From JAGSOU01 sp049974865 (lineage in GTDB: Bacteria; Pseudomonadota; Alphaproteobacteria; Rhodobacterales; Rhodobacteraceae): 44,920 nt of DNA. Shown here piece after piece: positions 1 through 8,109 of the stretch. The stretch lies in assembly GCA_049974865.1 (NCBI GenBank), contig JBNGCX010000031.1:1-44920 (forward strand), given 5' to 3'. The number at the start of each line of letters is the position of its first letter. Within the stretch, counting starts at the first letter, position 1. The notes beneath the pieces are model-generated. The model searched no databases. It was given only the letters and a program-made list of their open reading frames with translations, and had not been told where the DNA came from. Position numbers and translations under genes: made by a program.

Positions 1-195
1 GCAGCGCAGCAGGGTGGATTTGCCGGTGCCGTTGGCGCCCACCAGCGCCACCGCCTCGCCCGGCGCCACCGAGAAGCTGACATCGGAAAATACCGGCGCG
101 GACTTGCCATAGGCTTTGGCCAGGCCCTGCACGGCCAGGTCCGCCGCGAGGGCCGGGGCGATCACCGCCCCGGCGTTATGTGCGTCAAGCGACAC
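1..195 (-). CDS. ABC transporter ATP-binding protein, phosphonate type (partial)
   Basis: This is the N-terminal part of an ABC ATPase; the gene runs off the left edge. The translation reaches a Walker A loop (GANGTGKST) at about residue 50, preceded by the usual beta strands (LAVQGLAKAYGK, then VSFSVAPGEAVALV). I place the start at a GTG (195-193), five bases after the stop of the binding-protein gene, because no ATG fits; the Shine-Dalgarno match is weak and the start could be wrong. It follows the PhnD-like gene on the same strand, so it most likely energises import for that protein. It should be PhnC-like, but the signature and Walker B motifs lie outside the window. Confidence 0.8.
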   Translation of the reverse strand, partial: MSLDAHNAGAVIAPALAADLAVQGLAKAYGKSAPVFSDVSFSVAPGEAVALVGANGTGKSTLLRC

Positions 196-200
196 GGCGA

Positions 201-1073
201 TCAGTCGCCGATGAAGTTGTCGAACTGCGGGTAGCCCGCGTTGCGATACATCGACCGGACGCGGTCATAGGCCTTGTCGTCGATGGCCACCAGGTCCATG
301 CCGATATACTTGCCGTTCTCTTCATGGGCGGTGATGCCGGCGATGACGGCCTCCTTGTTTTCCAGGATGCCCGCCTTCACCTTTTCGGCCAGGTCGGCGG
401 GCACATGGGCGGCGACCACGATCATGTCGTTGGGCAGGTCGCCCGAGCGCGCGATCATCTTGAAGAAGCCGTAGGGCACCTTGGTGTCCTTGGCGCGCGG
501 GCCGTTGATCCAGCTGTTGGCGTTGGTCCCGATGGCGGCCACGTCGCCCTTCTTCAGCGCCTCGTGGGCGATGTTGCGCGAGGTGTGGATCTTCTCGATG
601 TCGTTGACCGGGTCGACGCCGTAATCGGCCACCAACTGCATCGGGCACAGCATGTTCGAGGTGGAGCCGATATCGCCGAAGGCCACTTTCTTGCCCTTCA
701 GGTCAGCCATCTCGTTGATGCCGCTGTCGGCGCGCACCACGATGGCGCAGTGATAGTCGGGGCGGCCCAGGCCGATCAGCGGGGTGGCCTCGGTCATCTT
801 GTTGATGACGACATATTCGGCCGGGCCGGTGATGACGAAATCGACGGCCTTGTTGCGCAGCGCCTCGGCGGCCGCGGTGCGCGAGTTCACCGGGAAGAAC
901 TCGAAGCTTTCGCCGGTGGCGTCTTCCAGGGCGGTCTTGAAGGGCCCCCACTCGACCTGAAGGCGCTCCAGGCCCTCCACGTCGGTGACGGCGAGTTTCC
1001 AGGTTTCGGCAGCGGCGGAAACCGCGGCGACGGCAGCCAGGGCGGTGCCCAGCACAAGGGATTTCAGGCGCAT
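201..1073 (-). CDS. PhnD-like periplasmic substrate-binding protein
   Basis: This is a 290-residue binding protein of the phosphate/phosphite/phosphonate (PhnD) family. It starts at ATG 1073, behind a GGAG seven bases upstream, with a Sec signal peptide (MRLKSLVLGTALAAVAAVSA, cleavage near AAAETW). The mature part shows family features: LAVTDVEG at the start, the AAAEALRNKAVDFVITGPAEY stretch and a DIGSTSN ligand loop at about residue 135. It should capture a phosphonate, phosphite or related oxyanion in the periplasm and deliver it to the ATPase system starting at 195. It is clearly divergent from the second PhnD at 3253, so the two transporters probably differ in ligand. The exact ligand cannot be read from sequence. 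Confidence 0.85.
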   Translation of the reverse strand: MRLKSLVLGTALAAVAAVSAAAETWKLAVTDVEGLERLQVEWGPFKTALEDATGESFEFFPVNSRTAAAEALRNKAVDFVITGPAEYVVINKMTEATPLIGLGRPDYHCAIVVRADSGINEMADLKGKKVAFGDIGSTSNMLCPMQLVADYGVDPVNDIEKIHTSRNIAHEALKKGDVAAIGTNANSWINGPRAKDTKVPYGFFKMIARSGDLPNDMIVVAAHVPADLAEKVKAGILENKEAVIAGITAHEENGKYIGMDLVAIDDKAYDRVRSMYRNAGYPQFDNFIGD

Positions 1074-1378
1074 GATATGCACTCCGTTTTTCGGGGTCAG
1101 CACGGGCAGACTAGGCCGTCGCGATGACAGCGAAGCTGCGCTTTTGTGATCGCTGTGACTCCGGGATTTGACGGTATTGTAACGCGCGGCGGCGCCTCAG
1201 CGCGTGGCGCCGAAAAGAGACCACAAGTTTTTGTAAATGTTTTCCGCCAGTTAAACGCAATAAGCCTGCAACCTCGGAATTTGTCTAGTTGTTTGCACCG
1301 CTGCACGCGGGGTGCCGGAACCGCCATCAGGGCCGCCCTTCCGCGGGAGGATCGCAGGACCCTCCCGCGCGGGGGGCG
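1074..1378. other. Noncoding gap between the PhnD-like and TIM-barrel genes
   Basis: These 305 bases separate two leftward genes and carry no convincing ORF. Right after the TIM-barrel stop there is a perfect 9-bp stem (CGCGGGAGG at 1342-1350 with CCTCCCGCG at 1361-1369) without a following T-run on the minus strand, so it may mark or protect the 3' end of the upstream message. The rest, AT-richer around 1215-1290, should hold the promoter of the binding-protein gene. A poor Pho-box-like 7-4-7 arrangement (TTGACGG, GTAACGC at 1168-1185, read on the minus strand) is present but too weak to call. Confidence 0.4.
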
Positions 1379-2197
1379 CTACTGTGCCAGCCCCTGGGCA
1401 GAGAGCCAGTCATGTGAGGGCAGGATGTCCTCCACGTCGCGCAGTTCCAGCACGAGATGCGGGGCGGCGCCGGTCTCCCGCAGCGCCCGGAACACCGCGG
1501 ACCAGCGAATCGTGCCCTGACCGATCCGCCAGTGCCGGTCGGCATGGCCGTCGGCATCCTGCAGATGAATATGGTCCAGCCGGTCGCCCGCCAGCGAGAC
1601 GAAGACGTCGACCGGCGGCGCACCGGTGGACCCGTGCGAGAAATGTGCGTGCCCGGTGTCGATGGACAGCCTGACGGCGTCGGAGCCGAAGCTGGCCGCC
1701 AGCGCGGCGCGGTCGCGGGGATCGACATCCTCGATATTCTCCAGCACCAGCGTGACGCCCAGCGCCTCGGCCCGCTCGACGGCGGCGCGCAGCGTGTCCT
1801 GCACGCGCGAGGTCATCCCTTCGCGCGCGCCGGGAAGGGTGTCGAGATTCTGGTGCTTCCATAGGGTGAAGGGCGAATGCAGCACCATCTGGCGCACCTC
1901 CAGCGCGGCGGCGATGTCCAGCGCCCGGTCGATGCGGCGGGCGGCCAGCCTGCGCGCCTCGGGATCGCGGGCATCCAGCACCAACCCGGCAAAGGGGCCG
2001 TGCATCCCCAGCCGGCCGTTCCAGCCGGCCAGCATCTCGCGCGTCTCGGCCGCCAGCGCGCGCCAGTCGCCGTCCATCACCTCGGGGGCGTCGAAGCCCT
2101 GCAGTTCCAGGTCGCGGTCGCGCTCGCACAGCCAGGGCAGGAAGCGGGGCAGATCGCGCGGCCTGAGCGCGGCGCCGATCACGGGAAGCTCGGTCAT
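1379..2197 (-). CDS. Sugar phosphate isomerase/epimerase-like TIM-barrel protein
   Basis: A 272-residue member of the AP-endonuclease-2/xylose-isomerase-like TIM-barrel family. The start at ATG 2197 is set by an AAGGAG seven bases upstream. Barrel strands carry typical metal-ligand segments: LGMHGPF (His), MVLHSPFT (His), LVLENIED (Glu), LSIDTGHAHF (Asp and His), LDHIHLQDADGH (His/Asp) and LVLELRD (Glu). This pattern supports a divalent-metal isomerase, epimerase or lyase acting on a small hydroxylated substrate in the cytoplasm. It sits between two phn-type transport loci and is divergent from phnC, so it may process an imported phosphonate or a product of it; that role is inference. A second protein of the same superfamily is encoded at 8109-9035. 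Confidence 0.8.
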   Translation of the reverse strand: MTELPVIGAALRPRDLPRFLPWLCERDRDLELQGFDAPEVMDGDWRALAAETREMLAGWNGRLGMHGPFAGLVLDARDPEARRLAARRIDRALDIAAALEVRQMVLHSPFTLWKHQNLDTLPGAREGMTSRVQDTLRAAVERAEALGVTLVLENIEDVDPRDRAALAASFGSDAVRLSIDTGHAHFSHGSTGAPPVDVFVSLAGDRLDHIHLQDADGHADRHWRIGQGTIRWSAVFRALRETGAAPHLVLELRDVEDILPSHDWLSAQGLAQ

Positions 2198-2326
2198 TGT
2201 CAGTCTCCTTGTCATGGGGTGGGACGGTGCTAGCGGGCCAATGTCACGCGCCAATGACACCGGCGGCGGCGCCAATAACGCGCCGCCCCGGCCAAGCCTC
2301 TGAAAACAAACGGGCGGCCTGACCGG

Positions 2327-2344
2327 CCTTCACATCCCTGTCAC
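2327..2344 (+). promoter_or_regulatory. Candidate Pho box upstream of phnC
   Basis: Two 7-base units, CCTTCAC and CTGTCAC, are separated by four bases. This is the 7-4-7 direct-repeat layout of PhoB sites; the second unit is an exact match to the common CTGTCAC form. It lies 67 bases before the phnC ATG in the divergent gap, where PhoB-activated phosphonate uptake genes would be expected to carry one. No strong -35 or -10 is visible, which fits an activator-dependent promoter. Confidence 0.5.
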
Positions 2345-2410
2345 GAAGCCGAGTCCGAGATTTCATCGCGGCGACAGGACGGGGTTACGTGGGCGGGCGA
2401 AAAGGCCCCC

Positions 2411-3217
2411 ATGTCACAGCATGCCCTCACCCTCTCGGGCCTGACCAAGGCCTTCGCCGCAACCCGCGCCGTGGACAACGTCTCGCTCACCATCGAGCCG
2501 GGCCAGTTCGTCGGCGTGATCGGCCGCTCCGGCGCCGGGAAATCGACGCTCCTGCGGCTTCTCAACCGGCTGATCGACCCCACCGAGGGCGCGATCACCT
2601 ATGCCGGCCAGGACATCACCACGCTGAAGGGCCGCGCCCTGCGGCAATGGCGCGCCGACTGCGCCATGATCTTTCAGCAATTCAACCTGGTCGACCGGCT
2701 GGACGTGCTCACCAACGTCCTGATCGGCCGGCTGGCCAATCACGGCTTCCTGTCGTCCATGGCCATGCGCTTCACCGACGAAGAGCGCACCATGGCCATC
2801 CGGGCGCTGGACCGCCTGTCCCTGGCGCCGCAGGCCCTGCAACGCGCCGGCACGCTGTCGGGCGGCCAGCAGCAGCGGGTGGCCATCGCCAAGGCGCTGG
2901 TGCAGCAGCCCAGGATCATGCTGGCCGACGAACCCATCGCCAGCCTCGACCCGGCCAATGCCACGCTGGTCATGGACGCGCTGAGAACCATCAACACCGA
3001 GGACGGGCTGACCGTCCTGGTCAACCTGCACACGCTGGATACCGCGCGCGCCTATTGCGACCGCATCATCGCCATGCGCGCGGGCCGCGTGATGTTCGAC
3101 GGCACCGCCGCGCAGCTCACCGATGACGTGGTGCGCGACATCTACGGCACCGAGGGGCTGCAGGAATTCAACGAGGCCGTCACCTCCACCGCCGCGCGCG
3201 TCGCGGTGCCCGCCTAA
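2411..3217 (+). CDS. phnC: Phosphonate ABC transporter ATP-binding protein PhnC
   Basis: A 268-residue ABC ATPase with every core motif: Walker A GRSGAGKST near residue 40, the Q-loop in AMIFQQFNLVDRL, the signature LSGGQQQR, Walker B IMLADEPIASLD and the H-loop in NLHTLD. The phrase QFNLVDRLDVLTNVLIGRL is characteristic of PhnC. It powers uptake of phosphonate-type compounds with PhnD and the two PhnE permeases directly downstream. The ATG at 2411 is preceded by AAAAGG. The gene opens a rightward operon and follows a candidate Pho box. Confidence 0.93.
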   Translation: MSQHALTLSGLTKAFAATRAVDNVSLTIEPGQFVGVIGRSGAGKSTLLRLLNRLIDPTEGAITYAGQDITTLKGRALRQWRADCAMIFQQFNLVDRLDVLTNVLIGRLANHGFLSSMAMRFTDEERTMAIRALDRLSLAPQALQRAGTLSGGQQQRVAIAKALVQQPRIMLADEPIASLDPANATLVMDALRTINTEDGLTVLVNLHTLDTARAYCDRIIAMRAGRVMFDGTAAQLTDDVVRDIYGTEGLQEFNEAVTSTAARVAVPA

Positions 3218-3252
3218 CCCAACCGCAACCACCGCAAACAAGGACCACTCCC

Positions 3253-4170
3253 ATGCGTTTTCTTGCCACCACCGCCCTGGCCGCCCTCGTGGCCATGCCC
3301 GCCCTCGCCGAGGGCTGGAAAGACGACTACCAGGTCGTCAAGTTCGGCATCCTGTCGGGCGAAAACGAGAAAGACCGCCTGCAGCGCAACGAGCCGCTGC
3401 GCGCCTTCCTGGAAAAGGAACTGGGCGTGAAGGTCGAGATCTTCACCGCCGGCAACTATGACGGCGTGATCCAGGCCGTGGCCGCCGACCAGATCGAAGT
3501 GGCCCGCTTCGGCTCGTCCTCCTATGCCGCCGTCTACACCGCCACCGATGGCGGCGTGGTGCCGACGCTGACCTCGATCAAGAAGGACGGCAACACCGGC
3601 TACCACTCGATCGTGGTGACCCGCTGCGACAGCGGCATCAAGTCGCTCGACGACGCCAAGGGCAAGGTCCACGCCTTCGCCGACCCCGACTCGACCTCCG
3701 GCTACGCCGTGCCCTATTTCAACATGAAAGAGCGCCTGGGCATCGACCCGGCCTCCTATTTCGCGGCGATCCCGTTCTCGGGCAGCCACGAGGCCGGCGT
3801 GCAGGGCGTGGCCAACGGCACCTTCGACACCGCCTCGACCTACCAGAACAACGATGTCGACGGCATCCCGCAGCGCATGGTCTCCAAGGGCATGCTGGAA
3901 GACGGCGTGATCTGCACCATCTGGGAAAGCCCGGAAATCACCTCGGGCCCCTGGACCTTCCGCAACAACCTGCCCGCCGAGATGATCGAAGAGATCACCG
4001 CCGCGATCGAGGAATTCCCGACCGCCGATCCCGAGGGCTGGAAGCTCTACTCCTCCTTCGACCCTGCGGACGAGAACCCGGATGTGGGCTTCACCCGCGT
4101 CGACCACGACCGCTACCAGTGGATCGTGGACATGCGGGCCTGGCTGAAGGAACAGCGCCGCGGCTCGTGA
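3253..4170 (+). CDS. phnD: Phosphonate ABC transporter substrate-binding protein PhnD
   Basis: A 305-residue periplasmic binding protein with a short Sec signal (MRFLATTALAALVAMPALA, cleavage before EGWK). Family features include VKFGILSGENEKDRL, the FGSSSYAAVYTA segment and the DPDSTSGYAVP loop near residue 147 that contacts the phosphonate group in PhnD proteins. It starts at ATG 3253 behind AAGGA. It lies 35 bases after phnC and is followed by a terminator hairpin before phnE, an arrangement that makes more binding protein than membrane subunits. Confidence 0.92.
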   Translation: MRFLATTALAALVAMPALAEGWKDDYQVVKFGILSGENEKDRLQRNEPLRAFLEKELGVKVEIFTAGNYDGVIQAVAADQIEVARFGSSSYAAVYTATDGGVVPTLTSIKKDGNTGYHSIVVTRCDSGIKSLDDAKGKVHAFADPDSTSGYAVPYFNMKERLGIDPASYFAAIPFSGSHEAGVQGVANGTFDTASTYQNNDVDGIPQRMVSKGMLEDGVICTIWESPEITSGPWTFRNNLPAEMIEEITAAIEEFPTADPEGWKLYSSFDPADENPDVGFTRVDHDRYQWIVDMRAWLKEQRRGS

Positions 4171-4190
4171 GCCGGGGCAAGGCCGACACC

Positions 4191-4220
4191 GGGGCGCGCG
4201 CCACCTGCGCGCCCCTTTTT
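4191..4220 (+). terminator. Intra-operon factor-independent terminator after phnD
   Basis: A perfect 9-bp GC stem (GGGGCGCGC at 4191-4199, GCGCGCCCC at 4207-4215) with a 7-base loop is followed by five T residues (4216-4220). It begins 21 bases after the phnD stop and sits before the first phnE. It should terminate part of the transcripts and protect the phnCD 3' end, reducing permease expression relative to PhnD. Confidence 0.75.
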
Positions 4221-4257
4221 CCATGGCATTTCCCTCCCCCCTCCAGGAACGGTCAGG

Positions 4258-5202
4258 ATGAGCATCACCGCCGAGTTCACCGAAAATCCCCCCGTCACCG
4301 GCCCCAGCGCCATCGCCGCCTTCGAGCGTGATTTCGCGCAGACGCGTCGCCGGGCGCGGATCAACTGGGCCATCGGCGGCGCGATCTTCTTCGCCCTCTT
4401 CCTGCTGACCGCCTGGTTCGGCGATTTCTTCAAGGTCACGCAGGTGACCATGCCCGACGGCTCGCGCGAATGGCGCTGGATCATCCCGGCCGGCATCCCG
4501 CGGCTGGGCGAATACGTGGCCAAGACCATCCCCGTGCTGCGCTGGGACAGCCTAGGCGCCGACCTGGCCGAATGGTTCTGGCGCTGGAAGGTGTGGCTGC
4601 GGCTGCTGGTCGAAACCGTGCTGATCGCCTTCATGGCCACCACGCTGGGGGTGATCGGCGGCTTCCTGCTGTCCTTCCCCGCCGCGCGCAACCTAGCGCC
4701 CAGCAAATGGGTGCTGTGGCTGTCGCGCCGCTACCTGGAGGTCGCCCGCACCGTGCCCGAGCTGGTCTGGGCGCTGATCTTCGTCTTCTGCTTCTCGGTC
4801 GGGCCGATGGCCGGCGTGCTGGCCATCGGCATGCACGCCACCGGCGCGCTGGGCAAGCTCTATTCCGAGGTGAACGAGAACATCGACATGCGCCCGCTGG
4901 AGGGCGTCAAGGCCGCCGGCGGCACATGGTTCGACCAGATCCGCTATGGCGCGGTGCCGCAGGTTCTGCCCAACATCGTCAGCTACACGCTGCTGCGCTT
5001 CGAGATCAACGTCCGCTCGTCGTCGATCATCGGCTACGTGGGCGCGGGCGGGCTGGGGCAGGAGTTCCGCACCGCCATGAGCTTCCAGGAATATACCGAC
5101 CTCTCGGCGCTGTTCCTGATCATCTTCGCCACCGTGATCGTGATCGACTACGGCTCTGAAAAACTGCGCCACCGCATCATCGGTCTGGAGAAAGAGGCAT
5201 GA
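4258..5202 (+). CDS. phnE: Phosphonate ABC transporter permease PhnE (first copy)
   Basis: A 314-residue inner-membrane permease. A cytoplasmic N-terminus leads into a hydrophobic segment (WAIGGAIFFALFLLTAWFG) and a short periplasmic part; the transport domain starts with LLVETVLIAFMATTLGVIGGF. The coupling loop is MRPLEGVKAAGGTWFDQIRYGAVPQVLPNI, followed by the conserved FEINVRSSSIIGYVGAGGLGQEF segment. Start at ATG 4258 with AGGAA upstream. The stop overlaps the next permease start by four bases (ATGA), so the pair should be translationally coupled and form the membrane channel for PhnC/PhnD. Length and motifs look complete. Confidence 0.9.
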   Translation: MSITAEFTENPPVTGPSAIAAFERDFAQTRRRARINWAIGGAIFFALFLLTAWFGDFFKVTQVTMPDGSREWRWIIPAGIPRLGEYVAKTIPVLRWDSLGADLAEWFWRWKVWLRLLVETVLIAFMATTLGVIGGFLLSFPAARNLAPSKWVLWLSRRYLEVARTVPELVWALIFVFCFSVGPMAGVLAIGMHATGALGKLYSEVNENIDMRPLEGVKAAGGTWFDQIRYGAVPQVLPNIVSYTLLRFEINVRSSSIIGYVGAGGLGQEFRTAMSFQEYTDLSALFLIIFATVIVIDYGSEKLRHRIIGLEKEA

Positions 5203-6008
5203 GCGACATCACCGAAACCCAGATCGCCGCGGCCCGCGCCGCCCACCCGCTGGCCTTCCGCGCCCCCCTGCCCGTGCGGCTGCGCCGCTACGCGCTGTGG
5301 GCGCTGTTCCTGGGGCTGTTCGGCTGGTGCCTCTACGCCTTCGATTTCTCGCCCGCCCGCATCTGGGAGGGGCTTGGCCGGCTGGGGCGCGTGTTCAGCT
5401 TCATGTTCCCGCCGCATGTCTGGACAAGCTGGGACGCGTTTTCCGAGATCCTGAAAGGGCTGGGCGAGACGCTGTCCATGGCCTTTCTCGGCACGCTGCT
5501 GGGGGCGATCATCGCCTTCCCCCTGTCCTTCCTCGGGGCCAAGAACATCAACCGGCTGAATTTCCTGCGGCTGTCCACCCGGCGGGGCTATGACGTCATC
5601 CGCGCCTTCGAGACGCTGATCCTGGCCCTGATCTTCATCCGCGCCTTCGGCCTGGGCCCGCTGCCCGGCATCCTGGCCATCGCGGTTTCCGAGATCGGCA
5701 CCTTCGCCAAGCTGTTTTCCGAGGCGATCGAGAACACATCGAAAAAGCCGGTCGAGGGCGTGGTCGCCTCGGGCGGCTCGGGCCTGCAATCGGTGCGTTT
5801 CGGGGTAATGCCGCAGGTGATGCCGGTGATCCTGGGGATCGTGGGCGCGGGTGGCATCGGCTTTCTGCTGTCCGACCGCATCTCGGCCTATCGCTGGGAC
5901 GAGGCCTGGTCGATCATCTTCCTCATCATCCTGATGGTCTACGTGATCGACTGGCTGTCGGGCCTGATCCGCGCGCGCTTCATCGGCAAATGGGACGGTG
6001 CGAAATGA
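5199..6008 (+). CDS. phnE: Phosphonate ABC transporter permease PhnE (second copy, internal gap)
   Basis: A 269-residue second PhnE permease, paired with the first through an ATGA overlap. The EAA-type coupling loop is intact (KKPVEGVVASGGSGLQSVRFGVMPQVMPVI), but the next residues are LGIVGAGGIGF. The first copy has 17 further residues in this place (VSYTLLRFEINVRSSSI), a stretch that PhnE proteins normally keep as a FFESNTRSATI-like sequence. The reading frame is preserved, so the gap equals 51 bases. It removes part of a membrane segment next to the coupling loop, so function may be impaired, or the assembly may have collapsed. The rest, including the C-terminal membrane segments, looks normal. 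Confidence 0.85.
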   Translation: MSDITETQIAAARAAHPLAFRAPLPVRLRRYALWALFLGLFGWCLYAFDFSPARIWEGLGRLGRVFSFMFPPHVWTSWDAFSEILKGLGETLSMAFLGTLLGAIIAFPLSFLGAKNINRLNFLRLSTRRGYDVIRAFETLILALIFIRAFGLGPLPGILAIAVSEIGTFAKLFSEAIENTSKKPVEGVVASGGSGLQSVRFGVMPQVMPVILGIVGAGGIGFLLSDRISAYRWDEAWSIIFLIILMVYVIDWLSGLIRARFIGKWDGAK

Positions 6009-6625
6009 AACTTCTGAGCGAACCCCCCACCATCCACGAAACCGCCACGGTCATCGACTGCGAGCTGGGCAAGTGGACCGAGATCTATGCCCATGTGACG
6101 ATGAAGGAGAGCAGCTTCGGCGATTACTCCTACATCACGCGCCACGGCAACGTGGTGTGGTCCACCATCGGCAAGTTCTGCTCCATCGCCGAGGGGGCGC
6201 GGATCAACCCCGGCAACCACCCCACCTGGCGGGCCTGCCAGCACCATTCCGTCTACCGCGCCGCGCAATACGGCCTGGGCGGGGACGACCACGACTTCTT
6301 CCAGTGGCGCAGGGATCACTGGGTGACCATCGGTCACGACGTCTGGATCGGCCACGGGGTGACCATCCTGGCCGGCGTGACGGTGGGCACGGGGGCCGTG
6401 ATCGGCGCGGGGGCGGTGGTCTCGAAGGACGTGCCGCCCTACACCATTGTGGGCGGCGTGCCCGCCCGCCCCATAAGGCGGAGGTTCACCGAGGCGCAGG
6501 AAGAGGCGCTGATGGAGATCGCCTGGTGGGACTGGCCGCGCGAGAGGTTCCGGGCCGCCCTGCCCGCGATCCGCGAGATGGAGATCGACGCCTTCATCGG
6601 CGCCTGCCGCAGCGGGGCGCTCTGA
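6005..6625 (+). CDS. Phosphonate-metabolism hexapeptide-repeat transferase
   Basis: A 206-residue left-handed beta-helix protein of the transferase hexapeptide family associated with phosphonate genes. Repeats are visible as imperfect hexads (VTIGHDVWIGHGVTILAGV, then VTVGTGAVIGAGAVV), followed by the typical acetyltransferase end VPPYTIVGGVPARPIRRRF. The ATG at 6005 overlaps the phnE stop (ATGA), so it belongs to the phn operon. Members are thought to acylate an amino- or hydroxy-group on a phosphonate or intermediate; substrate and donor cannot be read here. It is the last gene of the operon and converges on the gene ending at 6664. Confidence 0.85.
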   Translation: MKLLSEPPTIHETATVIDCELGKWTEIYAHVTMKESSFGDYSYITRHGNVVWSTIGKFCSIAEGARINPGNHPTWRACQHHSVYRAAQYGLGGDDHDFFQWRRDHWVTIGHDVWIGHGVTILAGVTVGTGAVIGAGAVVSKDVPPYTIVGGVPARPIRRRFTEAQEEALMEIAWWDWPRERFRAALPAIREMEIDAFIGACRSGAL

Positions 6626-6663
6626 CCGGCAGGTCGGTCTCCCCGGCCCCTCGCCCGGCGCGG

Positions 6664-8109
6664 TCAGCACCGTCCGCCGTGATCGAGGTAGACGCGCCCC
6701 TCGGCATGCCTGCGCATGAGAAACTGGCGGAACGTCCCCTGCCCGGCCTCCAGCGTCTCGGCCCCGGCCGCCGGACCGGCCGCGCCGTCGCGGGCCAGCA
6801 CGCGCCCGGCCATGCCGAGCGGCGCGATGCCCAGAAGGGACAGCACGGTCGGCGCGATGTCGACCAGCCCGCAGGGCGCCTCGGATACCACGTCGCGGGC
6901 GAGGCCGGGGGCCGAGATCATCAGCGTGGTGTTCATCTCGTGCCGGTTGAGGCCGCCATGCATGCCCCCGCCCACCTGCGGCCCGCCGCTGCACAGCGTG
7001 CGGCCGGGCAGTCCGTGCAGGTCGGCGCCATCGTCGGCGCGCATGACGTAGAACAGCTCGGGCGCGCGGGCGTGGGACTGGTGCACCAGCGACAGCGGCA
7101 GCGCGCCGGGGATACCCGGTGCGAGGTCGTCGCGGGCAAAGACCATGCCGATCTCGTCGCGCGACATCAGCCATTCGGCGGCGCGCGGGACCAGCGCGGG
7201 GTCGTCGGCCAGCATGCGCAACTCGCCGGAATTGCCCAGCGTCAGAGCGATCTCGGTGTCCGGCCCGGGGGCGGTCGCGGCGGTCAGCCCGTCGGCGGCC
7301 ATCAGCCCGGCCAGATCGACCTGGTCGGTGATGGTGATCTGTCCGTGGTCCGACATCGCGATCACCGCGGTGCGGTCGGCATGGGGGCCGGTCCGCACTG
7401 CGTCGAGAATGCGGGCAAAGACCTCGTCCGCCGCGCCCATCACGGCGCGCGAGGCGTCCGAGCCGATCTCGCGGTAGTGGAACGAGGTATCGGGCTCGGG
7501 CAGCCAGACCAGCGACACGTCGGGCTGGTCGGCGCCCAGCACGACCTGCTCCATCGCGCGACCGGCATAGTCGACCACGTCGAATTTCGGGATGTCCTTG
7601 CCCGGCAGCGGCCCCAGCCGCGCGATCACCTCGCGCACGGCCTGCGGCGTCTGGCTGAAGGCCTCGCCCTGCACCGAAAAGGTCGCGTGCCCGTTCGCCG
7701 CCGCCTTGTGGTTGACCAGATAGGCCGCGCCGGCCGTGCCGCAATGCACCGCCGACATCGACAGTCCCCGCGCCGCCAGCGCCTGGCCCAGGCTGCCGGC
7801 GGTGACGATCTCGCCCGTGCGTTCCTGCGCCAGCGACAGGTGCTCGAAGCTGCCGGTGTCGATCGCCTTGCCGTTCAGCACCTGCGGCTGGTGGAAGGCG
7901 TTGTTGATGATGCCATGCGTGCCCGGCCAGTTGCCGGTGGCAAAGCTGGTCGTGGCCACCCGCGTGACCGACGGGAAGACCGAGCGCGCCTCGCGGTACC
8001 ACAGGCTTTCCTTGGCGAAAGCCTCCAGATGCGGCATGCGGCCCGCGATCATGTCGGGGCGCAGGCCGTCGAAGACGACGATGACAACTTTTTCGATTTT
8101 CTCAGACAT
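6664..8109 (-). CDS. Alkaline phosphatase superfamily hydrolase (NPP/phosphonoacetate-hydrolase-like)
   Basis: A 481-residue two-metal hydrolase without a signal peptide, so cytoplasmic. Motifs in order: VVFDGLRPD (metal ligand Asp14), VFPSVTRVATTSFATGNWPGTHGI (Thr49 aligns with the nucleophile of nucleotide pyrophosphatases/phosphodiesterases), LPEPDTSFHY (Asp and His ligands), MSDHGQ (Asp-His ligands) and GGMHGGLNRHEMNT (last His ligand). It should cleave a phosphomonoester, phosphodiester or C-P bond in an imported compound. It is the last gene of the Dpp-type transporter operon; its ATG shares one base with the preceding stop (TGATG). The relatives that fit best are NPP-type phosphodiesterases and phosphonoacetate hydrolases; which reaction applies is open. 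Confidence 0.85.
   Translation of the reverse strand: MSEKIEKVVIVVFDGLRPDMIAGRMPHLEAFAKESLWYREARSVFPSVTRVATTSFATGNWPGTHGIINNAFHQPQVLNGKAIDTGSFEHLSLAQERTGEIVTAGSLGQALAARGLSMSAVHCGTAGAAYLVNHKAAANGHATFSVQGEAFSQTPQAVREVIARLGPLPGKDIPKFDVVDYAGRAMEQVVLGADQPDVSLVWLPEPDTSFHYREIGSDASRAVMGAADEVFARILDAVRTGPHADRTAVIAMSDHGQITITDQVDLAGLMAADGLTAATAPGPDTEIALTLGNSGELRMLADDPALVPRAAEWLMSRDEIGMVFARDDLAPGIPGALPLSLVHQSHARAPELFYVMRADDGADLHGLPGRTLCSGGPQVGGGMHGGLNRHEMNTTLMISAPGLARDVVSEAPCGLVDIAPTVLSLLGIAPLGMAGRVLARDGAAGPAAGAETLEAGQGTFRQFLMRRHAEGRVYLDHGGRC

Noticed and set aside
1168..1185. Pho-box-like TTGACGG/GTAACGC before the PhnD-like gene
   Set aside because: The 7-4-7 spacing fits but the units match the consensus poorly; nearby TCAC repeats are 9 bases apart rather than 11.
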